Notes: generated from the sequence alone by a model not told the origin. Positions 9,165-18,751 are shown, counted from the first letter of the stretch. The stretch is 40,829 bases of DNA from Lachnospiraceae bacterium (GCA_024690265.1 JAILCW010000087.1:1-40829); one strand, 5' to 3'. Numbers and translations are program-made.

Positions 9165-9830
9165 ATGAAAACGAAACGAGTACAAACATCAGAAACATTT
9201 CTTGTTGGAGCCATTCTTTCTTTGTCCGGTGGCTTTCAAGATGCATATACGTACTGCTTGCGCGATCATGTTTTTGCCAATGCTCAGACCGGCAATATCG
9301 TCCTTATGAGCCAGCATTTTATGTTGGGTGAATTTGTGGAGGGACTCAAGTATTTATTGCCGGTATTCTTTTTTGCACTGGGAATATTGATTGCAGAACA
9401 GTTGGGCGCTCGTCGCAAGAAGCTATCGGTGCATTGGCGCCAGATTATTGTTGTGGCAGAGATTATAATCCTAGGCGTTGTTGGCTTTGTACCGCAACAG
9501 TACAACATCATTGCCAACGTGTTGGTGTCCTTTTCCTGCGCTATGCAGGTACAGACCTTCCGTAAATTAAATGGATATGGATATGCCACTACCATGTGCA
9601 TCGGCAATTTGCGTAGCGGAACAGAAAGCTTGTCAGAGTATCTACGGAACCATGATCGAGGTGCACTGGTTAAGGCAATGCATTATTATGGTATTATCTT
9701 TGTATTTGCCATAGGTGCAGGCATTGGAGGCTTAGTGTCCATGCAATATGGATATGGCGCCATCTGGATTTCTTGTGGGTTATTGATTGTGGCATGCATT
9801 TTGATGAATCGTAAATACTTGGAACCGTAA
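9165..9830 (+). CDS. YoaK family (DUF1275) membrane protein
   Basis: MKTKRVQTSETFLVGAILSLSGGFQDAYTYCLRDHVFANAQTGNIVLMSQ is typical of DUF1275; the listed upstream start (9063) would overlap the MCP gene and its terminator. Confidence 0.85.
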   Translation: MKTKRVQTSETFLVGAILSLSGGFQDAYTYCLRDHVFANAQTGNIVLMSQHFMLGEFVEGLKYLLPVFFFALGILIAEQLGARRKKLSVHWRQIIVVAEIIILGVVGFVPQQYNIIANVLVSFSCAMQVQTFRKLNGYGYATTMCIGNLRSGTESLSEYLRNHDRGALVKAMHYYGIIFVFAIGAGIGGLVSMQYGYGAIWISCGLLIVACILMNRKYLEP

Positions 9831-9831
9831 A

Positions 9832-9860
9832 AGGGCGTCACCACTGGGTGACGCCTTTTT
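9832..9860. terminator. Bidirectional terminator between convergent genes
   Basis: GGCGTCACCactGGGTGACGCC flanked by an A-tract (left) and TTTTT (right). Confidence 0.8.
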
Positions 9861-11552
9861 CTAATCTTGTTTGTAATATGCAAGGATTTCCAAACTTAAA
9901 TCACTGAGCTGGTATGCATCGTCTTTGGCGATGCTATTGGAAAGCTCATCCTGAGCCAAACGGAACTCTATGATTTCTTCCGGAATGGCCTCTAGCTGTT
10001 CTATCCATTTGTTGGCTACGGTTTCGTTCCCGTCGGCCAATGCGCTTTCAATTCCTCGACCATAGAAAAGAATCAGATTGTCATAATTGGCAAAGTCATA
10101 TCTATGGTACTTTACAGCATTTTTGGCACGGTCAATGGCAAAGGTGTAATTGTTTTGCTTGTCATAATAAATGCTTAACGCGTTGTAGGCGGTGGGGTTC
10201 CATGGATTCTGTTTCAGCAATTCCTCCGCACGGGCGGGAATCGTCTCTAGCGTCATGTCGGAACTAAGGTCATACATTCGAACCTGCCAATTCCAAGGAT
10301 ACATGGCCATGGAAGTCTTATAGTGTCCCGTTAGAGACGCAAGGTCTGCAACTGCAAGCCAACCTAGGCCAAGACAGCAAATGGAGGTTGCAACCACTAT
10401 GCCAATTGGCTTGCGAGGCAATGGAACTGTGACAGCGGGGCTTTGCTCCGTCTCCCAGGGAATCAGAAGTAGGAATACCAGAACTATACTTTCGTACTGC
10501 ATATTAAAATCAACAAACATGATGATGCCGATGGTAATCAAAAGCCACCGTTTCATGCTGCGTTGTTTCCACAGACACATAAGTATAAATGTTGTAAAAC
10601 CAACAAAACCTATAATGCCATGATCTAATGCGATTTGTAACCAATCGTTATGAACGAACTGGACGGAGTAGGGGCCTGTTTGTATAGCGTTTTCCATCAT
10701 GGTAAATCCCTTATATCCCAAGCCCAGAGGGTTTGCTAATAGTACAGTCCATCCATCTCGCCAACAAATGATTCGTTCAATGAGGGTGCCGGAATGGAGC
10801 GACGTGGTGACGAATCGCCCAAAGCTTGTGGTATTGCCTGTGAGAAATACGTAGCAGACAAAGGATAATAGTATCGCAATGGAAAATAGTAACAGAAAAA
10901 TCCGTTGTTTGGTCATACGTGCAGCGATGAAGCAGATGCTTGGAACCAACAACATAAAGGCGCTACGGCTGCCGGTCCAAAAGATACCGCAGAGCAGACA
11001 AACAAATTGGAGATAAAACAAAACTTTAGGATATTGCTCGCGGTACTGAAATACCAGAATGACCCAGCCTATTAGCAGATATAGGCCCAATGCATTGGCA
11101 TAGAAGAAGTGTCCACCCAATCGTTGCAACACAAAGAACTCCCGTTGCAGAGCCGGAATGAAAAAGGTGATACATCCGGTAATCACGATACCGCAACCAA
11201 TGGCCGGAATCAGCTCTAGTACGTGGTCTCGTTCTTCTGAAGAAACTTGCAACAGGAATAACACAAAGAGTCCATCACAAACAAGACGCAGGATTCCAAG
11301 AATTGCCATGCCATGGGAAGGTGTGGAAATGACGGCAATGATACTTCCAATCAATAGAACCAAGGGGCCAATTACCATCTCCCGGGAACATAGCACAATC
11401 TTGCTTTGTCTCCAGATAAGAAGCAGGAAACCAGTGGCAGATAGAATACCCAGGAAATACATGACAGAAAGCTGATTGCTGCGCTGCAAAAGGACAGAAA
11501 GCAATAGCAATCCGCCCAATAGAATACGCGAAATAGAAGTGTTTGTATGCAT
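9861..11552 (-). CDS. O-antigen ligase/polymerase (Wzy/WaaL-like) membrane protein with TPR-like C-terminus
   Basis: About 10 TM segments, 'GTLIERIICWRDGWTVLLANPLGLGYKGF...QFVHNDWLQIALDHGIIGFVGF' typical of the Wzy_C/O-antigen ligase family; start at 11552 with RBS ggggagag. Confidence 0.8.
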   Translation of the reverse strand: MHTNTSISRILLGGLLLLSVLLQRSNQLSVMYFLGILSATGFLLLIWRQSKIVLCSREMVIGPLVLLIGSIIAVISTPSHGMAILGILRLVCDGLFVLFLLQVSSEERDHVLELIPAIGCGIVITGCITFFIPALQREFFVLQRLGGHFFYANALGLYLLIGWVILVFQYREQYPKVLFYLQFVCLLCGIFWTGSRSAFMLLVPSICFIAARMTKQRIFLLLFSIAILLSFVCYVFLTGNTTSFGRFVTTSLHSGTLIERIICWRDGWTVLLANPLGLGYKGFTMMENAIQTGPYSVQFVHNDWLQIALDHGIIGFVGFTTFILMCLWKQRSMKRWLLITIGIIMFVDFNMQYESIVLVFLLLIPWETEQSPAVTVPLPRKPIGIVVATSICCLGLGWLAVADLASLTGHYKTSMAMYPWNWQVRMYDLSSDMTLETIPARAEELLKQNPWNPTAYNALSIYYDKQNNYTFAIDRAKNAVKYHRYDFANYDNLILFYGRGIESALADGNETVANKWIEQLEAIPEEIIEFRLAQDELSNSIAKDDAYQLSDLSLEILAYYKQD

Positions 11553-11708
11553 GAATTCTCTCCCCAATACGATATGCGGCCGATTGCCGCTTCTCACATA
11601 GATGTTCTTATTATATATCATAATGAACAAAATATGTCGAATTGTTTGAAAATACTAGCCGAAAAGTGTAAAATATTGGTGAATATATATCTTGAGAGGG
11701 GAGTCATT

Positions 11709-14078
11709 ATGCAAGAAAAGAAGCTAAAGGGGAAAGCTATACTTGCAATTGTAATTGCGGCACTCGCGATTGTAGCGGTAATTCTGGCCGTAGTTCTCAT
11801 GAATCAAAACAAATTAACAGCCATGGTAATGCGTCTAATCCGCCAGGATGGTACGGTTGCGTTGCTGGACGAAAGTGGACAGAGCGTAACCATTATGGAC
11901 AATATGAAGCTATATTCCGGTAATGCATTAGAGACCGGTGGTGACGGATTGGTGGATTTGTCCTTGGATGAAAGCAAGTACCTGACGGTTGGAAATGATA
12001 GTAAAGTCGGCTTTGAGAAAAACGGTAAAGCTTTGAAACTGAATGTTGAAGAAGGCCGTCTGTTTTTCAATGTAGCTGAAAAGCTGGAAGCAGATGAAAC
12101 CATGGATATTAGTACATCCACTATGGTGGTTGGCATTCGTGGTACCAGTGGTGAAGTGGATATCATAACCGGCAATTTGTATGTGGGTGACGGAACATTG
12201 CATGTTACAGGTTATGATGAGGCGACCGGTGACACCGTCGAAGGGGACTTTACGGCGGGACAGGTGATCCATGTCTATGTTGGAAAACAGGTCAATGGTA
12301 AGAATGTTGCATTTGAATGGTCTAATTATACCGAGAAGGAAATGCCGGATGAAATGGTTCGGAACATGGTATTGAATCCGGAATACTTTGAGACCGTGTT
12401 AAGTGAAACGGATTTCTCTGCAAAGGAAATCATTAAGGAAGCAATTAAGCGTGAGATTCTTCCTCCGGAACAAATGGTGCTGTCCGAGGCAAATCAAAAG
12501 TTAGTTGAGGAAGCCAAGGCGGAAATAGAGGAAGAGAATAACAAGACCACGCAGACAACAGAGACCACCACTACAGAGCAAACCACAGAGACTGAGGAAG
12601 AAGAGGACGATACGACTACAACGCAGACCACGAGACGTCGTACCACCACTCAGCCTCAGACCCAGGAAGAAGCCCCAGCCCCAGCCCCGGCTCCGGCACC
12701 GGCTCCAGCCCCGGCCCCAGCACCGGATCCGGCACCGGCACAGTCCGATAGTAGTGATACACAGCAGACCACAGAAGAGCAGCAGGAAGAAACGACCTAT
12801 TCCATCACCATTGGAAGTGCTACCGGTGGAAGCGCATCTGCCAGTGCAACAACCGCTGCAGCAGGTACACAGATTACTCTGACCGCTTCTCCGTCCGAAG
12901 GATATGAGTTTGATAGTTGGAACGTAACAAGCGGTGGTGTCACCATTGAAAACAATGCATTTACCATGCCGGAAAGTGATGTATCTATTACACCGGTATT
13001 TAAGGAAACAGAGAAGCCTACCTACAGCGTAACCATTGGTTCTGCAACGGGAGGTAGTGCATCCGCAAGTGTTACCAGTGCAATCGCAGGAACAGAGGTA
13101 ACCCTTACCGCAACACCGGATACGGGCTATGTATTCGATAGTTGGAGCGTCACAAGCGGTGGCGTAACCATTACGGATAATGCATTTACCATGCCGGAGA
13201 GTGATGTTTCCATTACACCGGTATTTAAGCAAAATGTATTTAGCATTACCGTGAACCAGGCTGAGGGTGGAACCGTAACCGCCAGCGCAACGGAGGCAGA
13301 AGCCGGTACACAGATTTCACTTACCATTACACCGGATACCGGATATCGATTTGAGCGTTGGGCAGGAGTATCTCCGGAAGACGTTCTCATCGAGGATAGT
13401 TCCTTTATCATGCCGGAAAGCGACGTTACTATTTCACCTGCATTTATTGTAAAGAGTCCACATAATGTAACAGTTTCCTGGTTCGTTGGTGCAGATGAAA
13501 ACCCGCTTGATACATGGGGTACTGCTTCTGTTTCACCGGAAACCGATAGAACCACAGAAGGTCCATCTACAGGAAATGCTTACCGTTCATCTATTACGAT
13601 TACAGCATACGAAGGTGATGAGATAACTATTACGGCAACGCCGGAGGATTGGTATATCTTTAATGGTTGGACAATTGAAGGTAATGCAGAAGGATTGGAT
13701 AGTGGACAGGCAACCAATACCTTTATCATGCCGGATGAGGATGTTGTAGCCAAGGCAGACTTTATCGAAAAGACGTATCATATAACGCTTATATATGACG
13801 AAGTTATGTTAGGTGTATATTATTCGGATGATGAAGAACATGAAAATGTGATAACAAGCGGTACCGTCATTGATTGGGTTGGTGGTGTTGATGTGTCGGG
13901 ACTGAACTTTGACGTAGATATTCATGAAACAGGCGGCAATTCAAGCTACATGATTAATTCTATAACGACAAGCACCGGACAAACCATAGAGGTAGATGAC
14001 AATATGTTCTACTTCCATCCGAATGCGGATGATCCTGTTGACATAACCATTACCATCTCTTCAGCAGAAGTACATTAA
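11709..14078 (+). CDS. FecR-domain membrane-anchored extracellular protein with Pro-rich linker and InlB-B/bacterial-repeat-like modules
   Basis: N-terminal TM (KGKAILAIVIAALAIVAVILAVVL), FecR-like region 'SKYLTVGNDSKVGFEKNGKALKLNVEEGRLFFNV...TMVVGIRGTSGEVDI', APAPAPAP linker, then repeats ending 'FTMPESDVSITPVFK'; RBS gagagggga. Confidence 0.82.
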   Translation: MQEKKLKGKAILAIVIAALAIVAVILAVVLMNQNKLTAMVMRLIRQDGTVALLDESGQSVTIMDNMKLYSGNALETGGDGLVDLSLDESKYLTVGNDSKVGFEKNGKALKLNVEEGRLFFNVAEKLEADETMDISTSTMVVGIRGTSGEVDIITGNLYVGDGTLHVTGYDEATGDTVEGDFTAGQVIHVYVGKQVNGKNVAFEWSNYTEKEMPDEMVRNMVLNPEYFETVLSETDFSAKEIIKEAIKREILPPEQMVLSEANQKLVEEAKAEIEEENNKTTQTTETTTTEQTTETEEEEDDTTTTQTTRRRTTTQPQTQEEAPAPAPAPAPAPAPAPAPDPAPAQSDSSDTQQTTEEQQEETTYSITIGSATGGSASASATTAAAGTQITLTASPSEGYEFDSWNVTSGGVTIENNAFTMPESDVSITPVFKETEKPTYSVTIGSATGGSASASVTSAIAGTEVTLTATPDTGYVFDSWSVTSGGVTITDNAFTMPESDVSITPVFKQNVFSITVNQAEGGTVTASATEAEAGTQISLTITPDTGYRFERWAGVSPEDVLIEDSSFIMPESDVTISPAFIVKSPHNVTVSWFVGADENPLDTWGTASVSPETDRTTEGPSTGNAYRSSITITAYEGDEITITATPEDWYIFNGWTIEGNAEGLDSGQATNTFIMPDEDVVAKADFIEKTYHITLIYDEVMLGVYYSDDEEHENVITSGTVIDWVGGVDVSGLNFDVDIHETGGNSSYMINSITTSTGQTIEVDDNMFYFHPNADDPVDITITISSAEVH
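12673..12745 (+). repeat. Low-complexity Ala-Pro coding repeat
   Basis: Tandem ccagcc/ccggct codons encoding APAPAPAPAPAPAPAPDPAPA. Confidence 0.85.
12798..13452 (+). repeat. Three tandem ~71-aa extracellular repeats within the FecR protein (first two nearly identical), followed by a diverged fourth
   Basis: 'YSITIGSATGGSASASATTAAAGTQITLTASPSEGYEFDSWNVTSGGVTIENNAFTMPESDVSITPVFK' vs 'YSVTIGSATGGSASASVTSAIAGTEVTLTATPDTGYVFDSWSVTSGGVTITDNAFTMPESDVSITPVFK' vs 'FSITVNQAEGGTVTASATEAEAGTQISLTITPDTGYRFERWAG...FIMPESDVTISPAF'. Boundaries approximate. Confidence 0.8.
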
Positions 14079-14098
14079 TCGTTTATAGGGGAGAATAC

Positions 14099-14908
14099 AT
14101 GAAACTTACCGTACGCGGAGCCAGAGGCTCCGTGCCGGTAGCTGGAGCAGCCTTTGCTACCTATGGAGGGCAGACCTCCTGCTACCAGCTTGATATTGGA
14201 GGAAAACAGATTTATTTGGATGCCGGAAGTGGAATTATTCCGGCATCCTTCGACGTGGCGAAGAGTACCTACATTCTGTTGAGCCACCTACACTTGGATC
14301 ATATTCAGGGACTTCCATTTTTCTCTGGATTGACTCACGGGGAATCTCGTATTCATATCTATGGCAACGTTGGAGATGGGGCAGAGTATTCCGGTATCCA
14401 GGAGGCAATTAACACCGCATTTGGCAAGCCTTTCTGGCCACTGACTATTGATGAGTACCCTGCTACCGTAGATTGGCAGGATATTCGTGTAGGGGATTGT
14501 CTCACCTTTGAACCCAATGTAGAGGTGACTACCATGGCATCCAATCATCCTGGCGGAAGTATCATCTATGGTATCCGTGCAGAGGGATATTATGTTGTAT
14601 ATGCAACGGATTTTGAACATGGAAGTGCCAAGGATGAGGAACTGATTGAGTTTGCCAGAGATTGCGATGTGCTCATTTATGATGGTCAGTACACCCGGGA
14701 GGAATACAAGAAGTTTCAGGGGTATGGTCATTCTACCAAGGAACGGGGACTAGAGATACTAGAGGCCTGCGGGGGCAGGCAGATTCTGTTTAGTCACTAT
14801 CACACCACCCATACCGATGCTTTTCTTGCAGAGGAGGAAAAGCGCTTAGTAGCTATGGATGGACGTGTTCGTTTTGCAAAAGTGGGAGAAGTCATCGATT
14901 TTCCGTAA
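14099..14908 (+). CDS. MBL-fold metallo-hydrolase (RNase Z/PhnP-like phosphodiesterase superfamily)
   Basis: SHLHLDHIQGLPFF (HxHxDH), NHPGG, YATDFEH, FSHYH motifs. Confidence 0.88.
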   Translation: MKLTVRGARGSVPVAGAAFATYGGQTSCYQLDIGGKQIYLDAGSGIIPASFDVAKSTYILLSHLHLDHIQGLPFFSGLTHGESRIHIYGNVGDGAEYSGIQEAINTAFGKPFWPLTIDEYPATVDWQDIRVGDCLTFEPNVEVTTMASNHPGGSIIYGIRAEGYYVVYATDFEHGSAKDEELIEFARDCDVLIYDGQYTREEYKKFQGYGHSTKERGLEILEACGGRQILFSHYHTTHTDAFLAEEEKRLVAMDGRVRFAKVGEVIDFP

Positions 14909-14926
14909 CGACGAGGGGGTACAACC

Positions 14927-16381
14927 ATGAAGGAAATGACCAAAGAACGCCTGATGCAAATTGCAATTGCAATTACAGCGGAAAAAGACATCAATGTCGT
15001 ATTAGAGAATATTTTGACCGAAGCCATGGACTTCGTGAATTGTGATGGAGGGACAATCTATGTGGTGAAACCGGATTGTCTTGCGTTCCATACTGCAATC
15101 ACGAGGTCCAAAAACTTTTTTATGGGCAAAAATCAGGGAAACATGACCCTGCCACCGGTTCCTTTTTCCAAGAACCATGTATGTGCAGTATGTGCCATGG
15201 ATGATCGGCGTATCAATATCCCAGACGTATATGAAGCAGAGGGGTTCGATTTTAGCGGAGCCAAAAAGTACGATGAAATGAACAATTATCGTACCAAGTC
15301 CATGATGGTACTACCCATGGAGGATGATCGCGGCAAAGTAATTGGTGTGCTGCAGCTTATCAACGCCATGGATGATCATGGCGAGATTGTTCCATTTCCA
15401 ACAGAAGCAGAGAAAACGGTATATGCCCTTAACTCCCTTGCCGGCGTTAGCCTGCGGAACAAGAAACTGACGGAACAGGTTAAGGATTTGCTTCACAGCT
15501 TCGTGGGAGTTATGGCTACAGCCATTGATACCCGAAGCCCTTATAATGCCAACCATACCAAGAATATGGCCCGTTACGGCGAGCGTTTTATCACTTGGCT
15601 CAATGCCCAGGATTACGATTGGAAGTTCCCACAGGAGGAGATTGATCCTTATATCATGAGCATCTGGCTGCATGATGTGGGCAAACTGGTTATTCCGCTG
15701 GAAATCATGGACAAGCCGGATCGTATGGGAGACCGCATGGATGCGTGGCTCCACAAGATGGATATCGCTGCATTGATGAATCGTGTGGCAATCTTAGAAC
15801 ACCCGGAGTCTGCTGCTGAGGTGGAAGCCCTTCAGAAAAAGATGGATGAGGCCAAAGAGCTGATTCTTAAGTCCAATACGGCGGGATTTTTACCTAATGA
15901 AACACTAGAGGCTATTCGAGAGGCCGCAACCATTATGGTGACTACGGCAGAGAATGAGCAGGTACCGCTGCTGAATGCTGACGAATTGCATGCCATGCAG
16001 ATTCAAAAGGGAACACTGACGGCGGAAGAACGTGACATCATCCAGAGCCACGTGGTACATACCCATCGCCTATTGAATGAAGTGCACTTCGAAGGAGATT
16101 ATGAGATGGTTCCGGCCTGGGCCAGTGCCCATCATGAGTTCCTGGATGGAAGCGGATATCCGAATCATGAGACGGCAGATACCATCCCAAAGGAAGTACG
16201 CCTTTTGACCATTCTGGATGTTTACGATGCATTAACGGCGGAGGATCGACCCTACAAGCCACCAATGCCGATTGAAAAGGCATTTGGAATCTTAGATGCC
16301 ATGGTTGGTGAGGGCAAGTTGGACGGAGAGATTCTTCAGATGTTTAAGGATAGTGAGGCCTGGAAAAAGGAGGGTGTATGA
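14927..16381 (+). CDS. GAF domain plus HD-GYP phosphohydrolase
   Basis: N-terminal GAF-like region ('NYRTKSMMVLPMEDDRGKVIGVLQLIN'), 'IWLHDVGKLVIP', 'HHEFLDGSGYP', 'RLLTILDVYDALTAEDRPYK'. Confidence 0.87.
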   Translation: MKEMTKERLMQIAIAITAEKDINVVLENILTEAMDFVNCDGGTIYVVKPDCLAFHTAITRSKNFFMGKNQGNMTLPPVPFSKNHVCAVCAMDDRRINIPDVYEAEGFDFSGAKKYDEMNNYRTKSMMVLPMEDDRGKVIGVLQLINAMDDHGEIVPFPTEAEKTVYALNSLAGVSLRNKKLTEQVKDLLHSFVGVMATAIDTRSPYNANHTKNMARYGERFITWLNAQDYDWKFPQEEIDPYIMSIWLHDVGKLVIPLEIMDKPDRMGDRMDAWLHKMDIAALMNRVAILEHPESAAEVEALQKKMDEAKELILKSNTAGFLPNETLEAIREAATIMVTTAENEQVPLLNADELHAMQIQKGTLTAEERDIIQSHVVHTHRLLNEVHFEGDYEMVPAWASAHHEFLDGSGYPNHETADTIPKEVRLLTILDVYDALTAEDRPYKPPMPIEKAFGILDAMVGEGKLDGEILQMFKDSEAWKKEGV

Positions 16382-18189
16382 ATTTTATAACCCATAGCAG
16401 ATTGGTAAAACTTGGTGTGGCTGCCATTACGGCAGTAGTGATTACGCTGTTGGCGGGCCTGGGTGTATTTCGCTGGTTGGATAATCGCGTGGCAGATATG
16501 GTTTATCAGAAGCAGGAACTTACCTCCGGTAAAGTGCTGGTTATCGGTATTGATGAGAAGGCATTGCAGCAGTATGGCCCATTCCAATCCTGGGACCGCA
16601 GCATTATGGCCAAGGCCTTGGAACAGTTGGCTTCGGATACAGAGCGTCAACCGGCTGTAGTGGCTATTGATACCCTCTACAGTGGACTGCGACAAGATGC
16701 CAGTGATGATATGTTGGCTGCGGCAGCAGGCAAGTTGCCATGTGTGGTAACCGGTGCGTCTGCTGCCTTTGGAACTACCAGACAGTTTGATGAATCCGGC
16801 AAGGTCATCATCAACGATTATGCCATTACCGCATACGAGGAATCCTATGATGCGCTAAAGGCGGTTTCGAATATCGGCCACATCAACGCTATGTATGATG
16901 GGGACGGTGTGTTACGTCATAGCATCCTATACATCGACACTCCAAACGGAGAACGAATCTATTCCATGGCAGCGGTTGCTGCCGAGGAATATCTGAAACA
17001 GCAGGGCGAGTCCGTTGTATATCCAACAACAGATAGTCGCGGAAGATATTATGTGGCATACACGGGAGCGCCGGGAGACTTCTATGATGGCGTATCCATC
17101 TATGACCTTATTGAGGGCAACGTAGATCCTTCATACTATGCGGACAAAATCGTATATATCGGACCTTATGCGGCAGGCCTTGCAGATAATGTGATTACGC
17201 CGATTGATCGTTCCCGCAACATGTTTGGTGTGGAGTATCAGGCCAATGTGGTAGAACAGCTCCTGGCAGAAAATTACAAACAGGAAGCGCAGGATGGAAT
17301 TCAGTTGTTGCTTCTGTTTGTTATAACGTTTTGCACCATGGCGCTGTTTATTAAGTTAAAACTGGCACCATCCAGTGCTCTCGCATTTGTGCTCATTGGC
17401 GCTAGCCTGGGTATTGCAATCCTTTTGTATGGACGGGGATTGGTGGTACATCCGCTGTGGATTCCGCTTGGAATCTTTATCGTGTACATTCTTGTTATTA
17501 TCTGGGAATTCCTGCGACAGCGCGAAGCCAGAAAACAGATTACCAAGACCTTCGAGCGATACGTGGACTCCTCCATCGTAGCAGAGCTGTTAAAGGAAGG
17601 AACCGATGCCTTAGGACTGAATGGTAAGTCCTGCGAGATTGCCGTTTTATTCGTTGATATTCGTGGGTTTACCACTATGTCAGAACATATGACGGCGGAG
17701 CAGGTCGTATCTATTTTGGATGAATATCTTGGTATGTGTAGCGATTGCGTTCACAAGAATCACGGTACCCTGGATAAGTTTGTGGGTGACTGTACCATGG
17801 CTTTTTGGGGGGCACCTCTTCCTATGGAGAATCCGATGTTGCATGCGGTAAAATGTGCCCAGGACATCATTGATGGTGCAGCCCGAATCTCGGCAAGCTT
17901 GCAGGAGCGCATGGGTGTGCCGTTGAATGTGGGAGTTGGTGTTAACTATGGACATGCCGTTGTTGGTAATATCGGTGCGCCGGACCGTATGGACTACACC
18001 GCCATCGGAGATACCGTCAATACCGCTGCTCGATTAGAGGCCAACGCACCGGCTGGTCACATTTATATCAGCCGCGTGGTTGCTGATCAACTGAAGGATG
18101 ACATTTCTGTGGAGTCGCTGGGCGCCACCATCAAGCTCAAAGGTAAGGCTGAGGGCTTTGAAGTGCTCGACGTCACAGGGTGGAAGTAA
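16378..18189 (+). CDS. CHASE2-domain class III adenylate cyclase
   Basis: N-terminal TM, extracytoplasmic CHASE2-like domain, three TMs, then 'AVLFVDIRGFTTMSEHM', 'GTLDKFVGDCTMAFWGAP', 'YTAIGDTVNTAARLE' (metal Asp, adenine-specifying Lys/Asp, and Asn/Arg all present). ATGA overlap with the preceding gene. Confidence 0.92.
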   Translation: MNFITHSRLVKLGVAAITAVVITLLAGLGVFRWLDNRVADMVYQKQELTSGKVLVIGIDEKALQQYGPFQSWDRSIMAKALEQLASDTERQPAVVAIDTLYSGLRQDASDDMLAAAAGKLPCVVTGASAAFGTTRQFDESGKVIINDYAITAYEESYDALKAVSNIGHINAMYDGDGVLRHSILYIDTPNGERIYSMAAVAAEEYLKQQGESVVYPTTDSRGRYYVAYTGAPGDFYDGVSIYDLIEGNVDPSYYADKIVYIGPYAAGLADNVITPIDRSRNMFGVEYQANVVEQLLAENYKQEAQDGIQLLLLFVITFCTMALFIKLKLAPSSALAFVLIGASLGIAILLYGRGLVVHPLWIPLGIFIVYILVIIWEFLRQREARKQITKTFERYVDSSIVAELLKEGTDALGLNGKSCEIAVLFVDIRGFTTMSEHMTAEQVVSILDEYLGMCSDCVHKNHGTLDKFVGDCTMAFWGAPLPMENPMLHAVKCAQDIIDGAARISASLQERMGVPLNVGVGVNYGHAVVGNIGAPDRMDYTAIGDTVNTAARLEANAPAGHIYISRVVADQLKDDISVESLGATIKLKGKAEGFEVLDVTGWK

Positions 18190-18231
18190 TATAATTACAT
18201 ATAGTTAGACATCAAAACCTAGGAGGGGAAC

Positions 18232-18639
18232 ATGGAGAAATATAAGAGAGATAGTATTTGGCGTGATCGCAAGCGTACATTTTTAGGATTGCCTTGGAGT
18301 TTTACGGTTTATGAGTTGACGGAGGATCGCCTCTTTGTGAAGACCGGATTCTTCACAATTAATGAGGAAGAAATTCGCTTATACCGCGTAATGGATGTTC
18401 AGTACAAGGCGACCTTTGGTCAGCGCTTGTTTGGAGTGGGCTCCATTTATTTGACTACATCGGATAAGAGTGCACATGATCTGGAAATCCGAAGCGTAAA
18501 GCGTCCACGTGATGTAAAAGAGCTTTTATCCAGCAAGGTTGAAGAGCAACGCTTGAAGAATCGTGTGGTTGGACGAGAGATGATGGGCATGGCTGACGGT
18601 GACAACGATGACCTAGATGATGAAGTAACGGAGAATTAG
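18232..18639 (+). CDS. PH-domain (bPH2/YdbT-like) protein
   Basis: 'YELTEDRLFVKTGFFTINEEEIRLYRVMDVQYKATFGQRLFGVGSIYLTTSD...IRSVKRPRDVKELL'; RBS aggagggg. Confidence 0.75.
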   Translation: MEKYKRDSIWRDRKRTFLGLPWSFTVYELTEDRLFVKTGFFTINEEEIRLYRVMDVQYKATFGQRLFGVGSIYLTTSDKSAHDLEIRSVKRPRDVKELLSSKVEEQRLKNRVVGREMMGMADGDNDDLDDEVTEN

Positions 18640-18722
18640 TCAGGAATATTCAGGCGATAAGTGAATCTACCTACTTTTTGGGCGAAAAAGCTGAAAAAAA
18701 TGCAAATTAGGCGATTTTTTTG

Positions 18723-18751
18723 TTTAATTTGTTCAGAAAGTGCGTTATAAT
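18723..18751 (+). promoter_or_regulatory. Candidate DAHP synthase promoter
   Basis: TTTAAT (18723-18728), 17 nt, TATAAT (18746-18751). Confidence 0.45.

Noticed and set aside
12501-13232. 243-aa minus-strand ORF opposite the FecR protein
   Set aside because: Cys/Arg/Gly-rich low-complexity translation caused by antisense reading of Pro/Thr-rich repeats; no RBS or homology-like motifs.
12673-13452. Repeat region considered as CRISPR-like or tandem non-coding repeat
   Set aside because: Repeats are in frame, encode Ala-Pro stalk and InlB-like modules, and have no spacer structure.
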